NCBI GenBank assembly: GCA_903905285.1
Contig: CAIVFQ010000204.1
Location: forward strand, 1 to 10,671
DNA length: 10,671 bases
Reading direction: 5' to 3'
From: an uncultured Alphaproteobacteria bacterium
GTDB taxonomy: Bacteria > Pseudomonadota > Alphaproteobacteria > Paracaedibacterales > CAIULA01
The position numbers and the translations under genes are program-made. A model generated the notes under the pieces. The model searched no databases, was not told the DNA's origin, and saw only the letters and a list, made by a program, of their open reading frames with translations. This document shows, piece by piece, positions 1 through 4,632 of this stretch; position 1 is the first letter of the stretch, and each line of letters opens with the position of its first letter.

Positions 1-54
1 TCAGGGTACCAGATGAGACGCACAAATGCAAATCCATCTCTACTAAAATTTTAA
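1..54 (+). pseudogene. Possible C-terminal end of an IS200/IS605 TnpB-type protein, cut by the window edge
   Basis: The first plus-strand frame is open from base 1 and ends with TAA at 52-54, giving the 17-residue tail SGYQMRRTNANPSLLKF. The tail alone cannot be assigned. The call rests on context: a TGAAGTC motif and a GC-rich hairpin follow within 50 bases, which is the arrangement seen downstream of tnpB in elements such as ISDra2. It could equally be the end of an unrelated gene, or chance. The rest of the gene lies outside the window. Confidence 0.3.
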
Positions 55-105
55 GAATACAAACAAGGACTGAAGTCTCTTTCGCCTGAAGGCGAAGGTT
101 TTAAC
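1..105 (+). mobile_element. Right end of an IS200/IS605-type element (probable omega/reRNA 3' scaffold)
   Basis: A TGAAGTC motif at 71-77 is followed by the hairpin TTCGCC-TGAA-GGCGAA at 81-96 and then GGTTTTAAC. From knowledge of the family, TnpB elements such as ISDra2 carry TGAAGTC just before a GC-rich terminal hairpin at the right end, and this part is transcribed as the 3' scaffold of the TnpB guide RNA. The outer boundary is put near 105 because IS6 transposase-like coding sequence starts immediately after it. The exact end, the cleavage motif and the left end cannot be seen. A plain intrinsic terminator is the alternative reading, but the T-run after the stem is short. Confidence 0.45.
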
Positions 106-397
106 CAATTAGGAGACTATAAAAAACATGTGTCCCAAAACAGAACATAGGACTCACAAACGCTTAAATAATCGTGTTGAAAACGCTCATCAACCTACAC
201 GACGAAAAGAGAAATGTTTAATCAAATTCAAATCTCCAGCGGGGACACAATCATTAATTTCACTGATGGGAAAAGTACGCAATCTTTTTTCTGTAGAAGT
301 TGGTCGGTACACAAAAAAAGCTCCTGAAAGACGAGTGATCTTTTTCGCTGCCAAAGCCATTTGGTTGGAGGCAGCAACTCAGCTTCTTGCTGTCTAA
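106..397 (+). pseudogene. IS6-family transposase, C-terminal remnant, frameshifted
   Basis: The frame from ATG 128 to TAA 397 encodes 89 residues starting MCPKTEHRTHKRLNNR. The block LNNRVENAHQPTRRKEK followed by IKFKSP is the signature of the last third of IS6-family DDE transposases, where the conserved E of the triad sits in the NNRxEN motif. Upstream, another frame (about 106-126) reads QLGDYKK, which looks like the DKLxSY stretch that precedes this part in intact relatives. A run of six A at 121-126 probably marks the frame change. The first two catalytic D residues and the N-terminal helix-turn-helix are absent, so this is a dead fragment, though ATG 128 has AGGAGA upstream and could be translated by chance. 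Confidence 0.75.
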
Positions 398-420
398 AAT
401 CAACATCCTCTACCACGTTT

Positions 421-834
421 TTAATCTCTATGGGTTAACTTGACGGTGCCATCATGCAAGGTGAATACGATAGGAATAGAGTAATTTTTTGCTATTTCTA
501 CCAAAGACGTTGAGAGATGATTGAGATGTCCAACATGGATAATATCGGGATTGATGGTTTGTAAAAGCCCCTCAAAAGTATGATCCATCTGCCCATGTCT
601 ATAGCGGTATCTTTGGCGCAAAAGCGGCAGATTAATGATGTGCTTGGTGATTGTTGGTTTAGAAATATCTTGTTCAGAGCGTAAGCTATAGTCCGGTAAA
701 AAAGGGTTTTCTTCTCGTGTAAAAACATGGACTTCATGGGAAGAGGCAAGCTCATGACAAAGCGTTTGGGTATAAACTTCTGATCCAGCATTGTAGGCAG
801 GCGGATACCCATGGATGATCTTCATGATTTTCAT
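421..834 (-). pseudogene. Glycosyltransferase family 4, N-terminal stub truncated by an IS6-family end
   Basis: Residues 1-128 look like the N-terminal acceptor-binding half of a GT-B, GT4-type glycosyltransferase: HGYPP at 8-12, AGSEVY at 16-21, HEVHVFTRE at 33-41 and INPDIIHVGHLNHLS near 94-108. Family members run to roughly 350-400 residues and carry the sugar-nucleotide site in the second half. Here the frame leaves homology after FTLHD at residue 128 (base 451); the last nine residues GTVKLTHRD are encoded by the IS end. The product would lack the donor domain, so it should be inactive. Its ATG at 832-834 overlaps the TGA of the upstream epimerase as ATGA, the usual sign of translational coupling in a polysaccharide operon. 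The acceptor and sugar cannot be told. Confidence 0.8.
431..450 (-). repeat. Probable terminal inverted repeat of the IS6-family element
   Basis: Read inward from 450 on the minus strand the sequence begins GGCACCGTCAAGTTAACC. It starts with the GGCAC of several IS6-family ends and lies at the expected short distance after the transposase stop. The glycosyltransferase frame changes to unrelated residues exactly at this point. The partner repeat is missing, so the outermost base is set by the host gene junction. Confidence 0.55.
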
Positions 835-1766
835 GAAGCAACTCTTTTAAGAGTCAAGGGCCCCTCCCGTAAGTGCTCTTTTAAGTCTATCAAAAACTTG
901 CCAATGGCTTCTTCAAAAGAAAAAGAAGAGGACCAGTCTAAGAGGTTTTTTGCACGAGAAGGATCACCATAAAACCGACTCACATCAAATGAGCGGGGAG
1001 CAGCTTCCTTTATCCGAGAAGAACTCTTCGCCATTCTGACAATAATATGGGCCGCCTCACTTAAAGAAATGCCCCTGCCCGTAGTAAAATGGATAGGGGG
1101 AAGATTTTGTGGCTTCGTTATAAGAATATCGATAACTTTGGCGATGCCTCTAACAACATCATCAACAAAAGTAAAATCAAAGAGATGACGCGCTCCCTCC
1201 ACCCGTAGTGGTTCTCCTGACAAGGCAGCTCTGCAAAAAGCAGGGATAACGCGATCTGGGTAATCAAAGGGACCACCAAAAACATTAGAGAAGCGCACTA
1301 TCGCTGTTGATATCCCAGATTGTCGAGCCTCTAACACTTTCTTTTCAGCGGCAACTTTTGAATGGGCATAAACATTCATCGGGTTTAAAACAGCATCCTC
1401 ACAAACAGGAAGGGTTTCTTGCTGTCCATAAACTTCCCGACTGCTTGCGTAGATAATCCATGGTTTATAAGGGCTCTCCAAGACGGCTTCTATGATATTG
1501 GTTGTCCCTTCAACATTATGAGCCAAGCATAAAGCAGGATCTTTTTGGCCCAAGATAACGCGGGAAGTACCAGCAAGATGGATGACACCGGTACATCCTT
1601 CCATAGCTTTTTTAACGGCAACTTTATCGAGAACATCCCCCTCTCCCGGGTGACCGAGAGGAAACCGCAGATCGAAAGGTTTAAAAGGAATCGCTTGCTG
1701 GTATAAATACTCTGCTAAAGAATTCCCAATCAGACCTCTTGACCCTGTTAATAAAAGACAGTTCAT
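831..1766 (-). CDS. NAD-dependent epimerase/dehydratase (extended SDR family)
   Basis: This 311-residue protein has the length and motifs of an extended short-chain dehydrogenase that acts on nucleotide sugars in the cytoplasm. TGSRGLIG at 7-14 gives the GxxGxxG dinucleotide-binding loop. HLAG sits at 63-66, SSREVYG at 108-114 contributes the active-site Ser, and YAHSK at 133-137 is the catalytic YxxxK. VRFSNVFGG (157-165) and DFTFVDDVVRGI (197-208) are typical substrate-side blocks. The exact reaction (4-epimerase, dehydratase or reductase) cannot be set from motifs. It lies in tandem with a glycosyltransferase by a 4-base ATGA overlap, so both probably served cell-surface sugar synthesis. 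ATG 1766 has only a weak GGA upstream (GGAATAACG). The enzyme looks intact although its partner is broken. Confidence 0.87.
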   Translation of the reverse strand: MNCLLLTGSRGLIGNSLAEYLYQQAIPFKPFDLRFPLGHPGEGDVLDKVAVKKAMEGCTGVIHLAGTSRVILGQKDPALCLAHNVEGTTNIIEAVLESPYKPWIIYASSREVYGQQETLPVCEDAVLNPMNVYAHSKVAAEKKVLEARQSGISTAIVRFSNVFGGPFDYPDRVIPAFCRAALSGEPLRVEGARHLFDFTFVDDVVRGIAKVIDILITKPQNLPPIHFTTGRGISLSEAAHIIVRMAKSSSRIKEAAPRSFDVSRFYGDPSRAKNLLDWSSSFSFEEAIGKFLIDLKEHLREGPLTLKRVAS

Positions 1767-1911
1767 TCGTTATTCCATAACCTATATGAGAGGCTTTTTT
1801 CTAACCATCAAACCCGAATAAATACGGTTGATTTCACTGGCCTAGGCTCCTTATACGGTATTCATCTAAAGGGGATGATAAGAATTATTCGCAAACTTTC
1901 ACCTATCCCTA

Positions 1912-2073
1912 TCAAAAATGAGGGACTACACGATCCAGAGGAAGAACCAATTCGGCACAGACGGACTCAAACGTCACCTGTGCCTCAGTGCTCCCTCCCC
2001 CTCTAAACTGTTGTTCTTTTTGGAGTTGTTTGAGAGTTGGTTTGCTGAAGAAGGATGCTTCATTTTTAGGCAC
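1912..2073 (-). CDS. Possible small protein of 53 residues, GTG start
   Basis: A frame starts at GTG 2071-2073 and ends with TGA at 1912-1914, giving a product that begins MPKNEASFFSKPTLKQLQK and ends LDRVVPHF. A good ribosome-binding site, GGGAGG, lies seven bases before this GTG; a second in-frame GTG is immediately upstream. The residue mix (charged N-terminal half, glycine turn RGGGS near 24-28, hydrophobic AELVLPL near 40-46) looks protein-like. I do not recognise a family. It lies 60 bases beyond the rep stop on the same strand, so it may be read from the rep message. It could also be the remnant of a longer gene or a chance frame. Confidence 0.38.
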   Translation of the reverse strand: MPKNEASFFSKPTLKQLQKEQQFRGGGSTEAQVTFESVCAELVLPLDRVVPHF

Positions 2074-2121
2074 CACTCTTCCTCCCTTCGTTAACCTTTA
2101 AACCCCTCACTCAGAACGACT

Positions 2122-2142
2122 TTATCCACAGACTTATACACA
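2122..2142 (+). promoter_or_regulatory. Pair of DnaA boxes at the 3' end of rep
   Basis: TTATCCACA at 2122-2130 is a perfect consensus DnaA box, and TTATACACA at 2134-2142 also fits TTATNCACA. Both have the same orientation, with starts 12 bases apart, about one helical turn. The second overlaps the rep stop codon. Such boxes often mark plasmid or chromosomal origins that recruit host DnaA. No AT-rich 13-mer array is evident beside them, so the unwinding site is not defined. Confidence 0.6.
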
Positions 2143-3300
2143 AAAAATGTACATAACCTGCCCCATTAAAGCCTCAAGCTTATTCAGGTAATGGGTTTGG
2201 ATATAGTCTCTTATGAAAGAACTGTTGGCTTTCAGCTCAAGATCCCCTCCCCTGCCCTTTTGGGTTATGGTCAATTCTGCAAACCAAGATTGATACGTCT
2301 GTTCCCCAAATGTCTTGAGGATAGATTTTCTAAACTGTTTAATGGTTTCAGAATCATCACACCTGGCTTCGATATGTTTGTGAAGGGTTTCTGCATCCAA
2401 CTGAGAGTTCCCATCTTCGGCAAAAGAACTTTCTTTCACCCCAAAGTCCCCTTCCAGAATGCGTTGAATAACATCAAACTTCAGAACCCAGTCTAAACTA
2501 GCTTTGAAGGTTGGTTTCACTTTCCCCATCAGGAAATCACTGTTGGTAACCTGCTGGCAAAAGTGCTTCCACTTCAGCTGATTGGACTCAAAGTGATATT
2601 TGAAGGCGGCAACCAGATATTGAGCCCTTTTCTTGGTCAGCTGAAGCAGACTTTCCCCCTGCCCTTGTCCCCTTCTTACTGTTTGATTCCAAATCTCCAA
2701 TAGTTCTAAGGCCAGGTTACTTTTGTTCCCTGAATTTTTATCGATTAATAAACTCTCTTCTTCGACAACGTGGACTTGTTGGATCTTGAATGATTCTCCA
2801 ATACCCGCCCCGCCCTCAGTAGATAAGGGTTTAGTTTCTGAAGTAATTTCTGTTTCCTTATTAATGATTTGTTCATTTTGAACATATGGGCTGTTCATTT
2901 TGAGTAAGCGCACGTTTTGCCCTAACGGTTTTTCATTTGATAAAGTTGGAATTAATTCTTTTAATCCAGTGTAGTTAATTGTGTACCATTTAGTGTGGTC
3001 TGATTTTTTCTTATTCATGTTTTTGGTAAGAATAATACCCATTCTCTCGAGCTTGCTGACAGCCCGGCGGATGGTGGATTCTGAAAAGATTCTAATATTT
3101 TTTGCCCAAGATTTATAAGAGTTATAAATCCATTTTTGGCCATCAAAAACATGACCAATATCATTATCTGTCGTGAGCCAGTAATGTAATTGTTGTAAAA
3201 AAATTGCCTCTGATCTCCCGATTGTTATGGCAATTTCAGGTTGTGTTATTAAACAAATTTCTCCATTTGCCAACAAACGCTTATTGTTTTTGCATTGCAT
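2134..3300 (-). CDS. Plasmid replication initiator: N-terminal winged helix and C-terminal DnaA domain I-like module
   Basis: With the ATG at 3298-3300 the product is 388 residues. Residues about 22-109 (QPEIAITIGRSEAIFLQQL through TKWYTINYTGL) form a winged-helix DNA-binding fold of the kind in phage and plasmid replication proteins. A polar linker follows. Residues about 195-287 (WKHFCQQVTNSDFLMGK, then SLDWVLKFDVIQRILEG) resemble replisome-organiser or helicase-loader segments. Residues about 317-382 (FRKSILKTFGEQTYQSWFAEL, SSFIRDYIQTHYLNKL) match DnaA domain I, which binds DnaB and partner proteins; the AAA+ and DNA-binding domains of DnaA are absent. Such proteins occur on Rickettsiales-type plasmids. 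An in-frame ATG at 3339 adds 13 residues, but its AAGGAG is 17 bases away, whereas ATG 3300 has GGAGAG at the right spacing. The last residues (GQVMYIFCV) differ from the second copy at 7001-7257. Confidence 0.8.
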   Translation of the reverse strand: MQCKNNKRLLANGEICLITQPEIAITIGRSEAIFLQQLHYWLTTDNDIGHVFDGQKWIYNSYKSWAKNIRIFSESTIRRAVSKLERMGIILTKNMNKKKSDHTKWYTINYTGLKELIPTLSNEKPLGQNVRLLKMNSPYVQNEQIINKETEITSETKPLSTEGGAGIGESFKIQQVHVVEEESLLIDKNSGNKSNLALELLEIWNQTVRRGQGQGESLLQLTKKRAQYLVAAFKYHFESNQLKWKHFCQQVTNSDFLMGKVKPTFKASLDWVLKFDVIQRILEGDFGVKESSFAEDGNSQLDAETLHKHIEARCDDSETIKQFRKSILKTFGEQTYQSWFAELTITQKGRGGDLELKANSSFIRDYIQTHYLNKLEALMGQVMYIFCV

Positions 3301-3304
3301 AGGT

Positions 3305-3310
3305 CTCTCC
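3305..3310 (-). promoter_or_regulatory. Ribosome-binding site that favours the internal rep start
   Basis: On the minus strand GGAGAG-ACCT precedes ATG 3300, an ideal position for a Shine-Dalgarno site. This supports a start 13 codons inside the longest frame. Confidence 0.5.
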
Positions 3311-3331
3311 AATTTGAACAAATTTTCTAGC

Positions 3332-3349
3332 CTATACATGTGAAAACAT
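3332..3349 (-). other. Possible five-residue leader peptide before rep (MFSHV)
   Basis: ATG at 3347-3349 has AAGGAG (3357-3362) seven bases upstream and reads MFSHV before TAG at 3332-3334. It overlaps the upstream rep ATG (3339) in another frame and ends 31 bases before the better rep ATG. The AAGGAG also lies in an inverted repeat, CCTTAT-AA-ATAAGG (3359-3372), that could fold over it in the message. A leader peptide that couples translation to the initiator is known in other plasmids (IncFII). Here it is only a pattern. Confidence 0.3.
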
Positions 3350-3410
3350 TGACATTCTCCTTATAAATAAGGTAGAATCTGCGTGATAAGTCATGCATTC
3401 ACATGTGAAA
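3336..3410. repeat. ACATGTGAAA direct repeat and 12-bp palindrome flanking the rep leader
   Basis: ACATGTGAAA occurs at 3336-3345 and 3401-3410. The second copy is part of the perfect palindrome TTCACATGTGAA (3398-3409). A further ACATGTG lies at 3750-3756 over the -35 region of the RHH gene promoter. The spacing suggests operators, with the neighbouring RHH protein as the natural candidate to bind them; this is inference. Confidence 0.4.
3349..3378 (+). promoter_or_regulatory. Strong sigma70-type promoter reading away from rep
   Basis: TTGACA at 3349-3354 and TAGAAT at 3373-3378 are separated by 18 bases: a perfect -35 and five of six matches at -10. It points to the right, against rep and the RHH gene, and would start transcription near 3385. 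No protein gene lies downstream on this strand before the terminator at 3425-3450, which implies a non-coding transcript. Confidence 0.6.
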
Positions 3411-3449
3411 GCTGAATAAAAAAACCCCTGTTAGCGCAGGGGGGTTTTT
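3385..3449 (+). ncRNA. Predicted antisense RNA to the rep leader (countertranscript)
   Basis: The transcript would run from about 3385, seven bases after the TAGAAT box, to the T-run at 3445-3449, so about 65 nt. It contains a small hairpin from TTCACATGTGAA (3398-3409) and ends in the stem CCCCTG-TTAGCG-CAGGGG. It is complementary to the region between the RHH gene and rep. In pMV158-family and many other plasmids, a short antisense RNA in this position limits synthesis of the initiator. The promoter and terminator are visible; the RNA and its role are inferred. Confidence 0.45.
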
Positions 3450-3450
3450 A
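3424..3450. terminator. Bidirectional intrinsic terminator
   Basis: CCCCTG (3425-3430) pairs with CAGGGG (3437-3442) around a TTAGCG loop. On the plus strand a T-run follows at 3445-3449; on the minus strand the stem is followed by seven T. It can therefore end both the minus-strand RHH message, whose stop is at 3448, and the short plus-strand transcript. On the minus strand it stands between the RHH gene and rep, so rep needs read-through or its own promoter. Confidence 0.8.
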
Positions 3451-3690
3451 TTGTTTTGTGTTGTATACTTCCAACAGGATCATTAAGATTCTCTTTATCT
3501 CAATAACTTCCTCCCTTAATTGTTCGTATTCATTCCTCTCCTCTTTCGTTTCTCCCCGTTTTAGTTTTTCATAAATAGCTTCTTTAATAAATTGAACCTT
3601 TCCAATTCCTCTCTTATCACTATCTCTTTCAATTTGGATAGCTAGGTCTAGGGGAACTGTTAAGTTAATGCGGGTTGAAGGAGTGCTCAT
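3448..3690 (-). CDS. Small ribbon-helix-helix (CopG/Arc-type) regulator, candidate copy-number repressor
   Basis: The 80-residue product starts MSTPSTRINLTVPLDLAIQ. Residues 6-13 (TRINLTVP) form the expected beta strand, 14-26 helix A and 31-45 helix B (KVQFIKEAIYEKLKR), the classic dimeric RHH DNA-binding fold. Residues 48-76 are a charged, heptad-like helix that may add a coiled coil. A TTG at 3711 would add seven residues, but the promoter at 3721-3750 starts transcription near 3714, so ATG 3690 is preferred although it lacks a clear Shine-Dalgarno site. It lies directly upstream of rep on the same strand with a terminator between, as copG stands before repB in pMV158-type plasmids. An antitoxin or a partition RHH protein is possible, but no toxin gene is next to it. 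Confidence 0.65.
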   Translation of the reverse strand: MSTPSTRINLTVPLDLAIQIERDSDKRGIGKVQFIKEAIYEKLKRGETKEERNEYEQLREEVIEIKRILMILLEVYNTKQ

Positions 3691-3720
3691 TTGATATAAA
3701 TTTTTTGTCAATTCTGATTA

Positions 3721-3750
3721 AATATAAACCGAGTTGTCGTTGTGTGTCAA
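3721..3750 (-). promoter_or_regulatory. Promoter of the RHH gene
   Basis: On the minus strand TTGACA (3745-3750) and TATATT (3721-3726) are spaced by 18 bases, giving a leader of about 24 nt to ATG 3690. Two copies of GTGTCAAYATGTG (3744-3756 and 3766-3778), 22 bases apart, overlap and flank the -35 box and could be operators for autoregulation or iterons. Confidence 0.55.
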
Positions 3751-3820
3751 CATGTGTTAGTTGGGGTGTCAATATGTGCCACAAAGCGGATCAAAAAGAA
3801 ACGAATTGTTTTTTTGTTTT

Positions 3821-3851
3821 TATCAACATATGAGTATATGTTGATATCAAC
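3821..3851. repeat. Repeat A: 26-bp inverted repeat with overlapping palindrome
   Basis: TATCAACATAT (3821-3831) and ATATGTTGATA (3836-3846) are perfect inverted arms around GAGT. The right arm merges into the palindrome GTTGATATCAAC at 3840-3851. Confidence 0.8.
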
Positions 3852-3958
3852 AGTGCGTTGTAATAAATATAATTTTTGTAAATTTAGTTATTGTTCAAAC
3901 GTTTGCATATAAACGATTCTGAGCCTTTTTAGAGAGAATGTACTCTGGGCTTTTTGTT

Positions 3959-3989
3959 GTTGATATCAACATATCATTATATGTTGATA
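3959..3989. repeat. Repeat B: second copy of the 26-bp inverted repeat
   Basis: TATCAACATAT (3964-3974) and ATATGTTGATA (3979-3989) flank CATT, and the palindrome GTTGATATCAAC (3959-3970) overlaps the left arm. The order is the mirror of repeat A, where the same palindrome overlaps the right arm. Confidence 0.8.
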
Positions 3990-4248
3990 ATGGTTTGGTG
4001 GTGTAATTTTCCTTCCTGAAAAATAAATGTGGCTGCTCTGTATGGCTAGATCTGTTTGGCAATCATTTGATTGACGTCAATTTAATTGCAATTAGAATTT
4101 CTTCTGCTCTTTAGTGACCAACACGTAAGATTTTTAGTAAACTCTTTGTTATAGGGGAGTGTTCAGCCCTTGAATTATTTGGAAGTAATGAGTTTGTCTT
4201 TTTGCTTGGTGGAAGCTGAGACTATGGGGTGCATATTAATCAAATATG

Positions 4249-4290
4249 ATGATATGTGTAAATGTTGATATCAGTATATGTGCATATCAT
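4249..4290. repeat. Repeat C: diverged inverted-repeat cluster
   Basis: ATGATATG (4249-4256) and CATATCAT (4283-4290) form outer inverted arms. Inside lies ATGTTGATATCAGTAT (4262-4277), which recurs exactly at 4399-4414. Confidence 0.6.
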
Positions 4291-4398
4291 GAAAAAGAGT
4301 TTGTGTTTGTTGAATTATTATATAAACAAGATAGCAATCATCAACATTTGCCTGGAGAAAAAAATTAGCAGGTTAAATCTAATTGTCTTAAGTTTTTT

Positions 4399-4447
4399 AT
4401 GTTGATATCAGTATTTACACATATCATTATATGTTGATGTGTGTAAA
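4399..4447. repeat. Repeat D: cluster combining elements of B and C
   Basis: The 16-mer ATGTTGATATCAGTAT of cluster C is at 4399-4414. A 20-base block at 4419-4438 is identical to 3969-3988 in cluster B. Outer arms TTTACACA (4414-4421) and TGTGTAAA (4440-4447) are perfect inverted repeats. Confidence 0.65.
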
Positions 4448-4523
4448 TCATGACGTTTGAAATTCGATTAAGATTAAGAGTCTTTTTAGGCTCAGTAGCC
4501 AAACAGTGCTGCAAGCACAAAAC

Positions 4524-4555
4524 ATCAACAAACCAACAAACCAACAAATCAACAT
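4524..4555 (+). repeat. Four 8-bp tandem repeats, consensus RTCAACAA/ACCAACAA
   Basis: The units ATCAACAA, ACCAACAA, ACCAACAA and ATCAACAT follow without spacing at 4524-4555 and run into the large palindrome next to parA. The TCAAC core is shared with the inverted-repeat clusters, so they may be extra half-sites for the same protein. Confidence 0.55.
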
Positions 4556-4577
4556 ATCATGATATATTGATTTGTTG
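4542..4577. repeat. Repeat E: 36-bp near-perfect palindrome at the parA promoter
   Basis: CAACAAATCAA (4542-4552) and TTGATTTGTTG (4567-4577) are perfect arms, and the centre ATATCATGATAT (4554-4565) is itself a palindrome; only one symmetric base pair mismatches. It ends seven bases before TATGAT (4585-4590), a possible -10 box, and 55 bases before the parA ATG. This is the usual place for the operator through which ParA or its RHH partner represses its own operon. Confidence 0.65.
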
Positions 4578-4632
4578 ATTGGAGTATGATACCGTTCGGG
4601 TAATGAGATTAATAATCAAGGCATTAGAACAT

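Larger units (their letters stand above)
106..450 (+). mobile_element. IS6-family insertion sequence, 3' remnant
   Basis: The remnant holds the transposase tail plus 53 bases of downstream sequence ending in the probable terminal inverted repeat. Its left part has been removed or replaced by the IS605-type right end. The right boundary is sharp: glycosyltransferase coding stops at 451 and foreign sequence begins at 450. With the left end gone, the 8-bp target duplication typical of IS6 insertions cannot be tested. Confidence 0.65.
3712..4632. other. AT-rich gene-free region with inverted-repeat clusters: candidate origin and/or centromere
   Basis: About 920 bases between the divergent RHH-rep and parA units hold no convincing gene. 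The DNA is visibly more AT-rich than its neighbours and carries five related repeat clusters built on TATCAAC/GTTGATA half-sites (3821-3851, 3959-3989, 4249-4290, 4399-4447, 4542-4577). It also holds the small palindromes ATTGACGTCAAT (4070-4081) and TAATTGCAATTA (4083-4094). Repeats between a rep gene and a par operon normally act as iterons, a parS-type centromere or operators. The sequence does not say which, and no perfect DnaA box is seen here. A minus-strand frame at 4365-4547 falls on the repeats and is not credible. Confidence 0.6.

Noticed and set aside
80..105. Hairpin at 81-96 as a simple intrinsic terminator
   Set aside because: The stem is followed by only GGTTTTAAC, and TGAAGTC sits directly before it, so an IS200/IS605 right end fits better. 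The terminator reading is not excluded.
2191..2496. Plus-strand frame of 101 codons inside rep
   Set aside because: It is antisense to the conserved C-terminal part of the initiator. A similar frame recurs at 6912-7157 only because the rep fragment is duplicated there.
4365..4547. Minus-strand frame of 60 codons upstream of parA
   Set aside because: It is built mainly from the repeat clusters D and the tandem units, is Cys- and aromatic-rich by chance, and has no supported start.
3821..4577. Repeat clusters as a CRISPR array
   Set aside because: The spacing is irregular (about 100-300 bases), repeats are palindromic and diverged, and there is no leader or cas gene.
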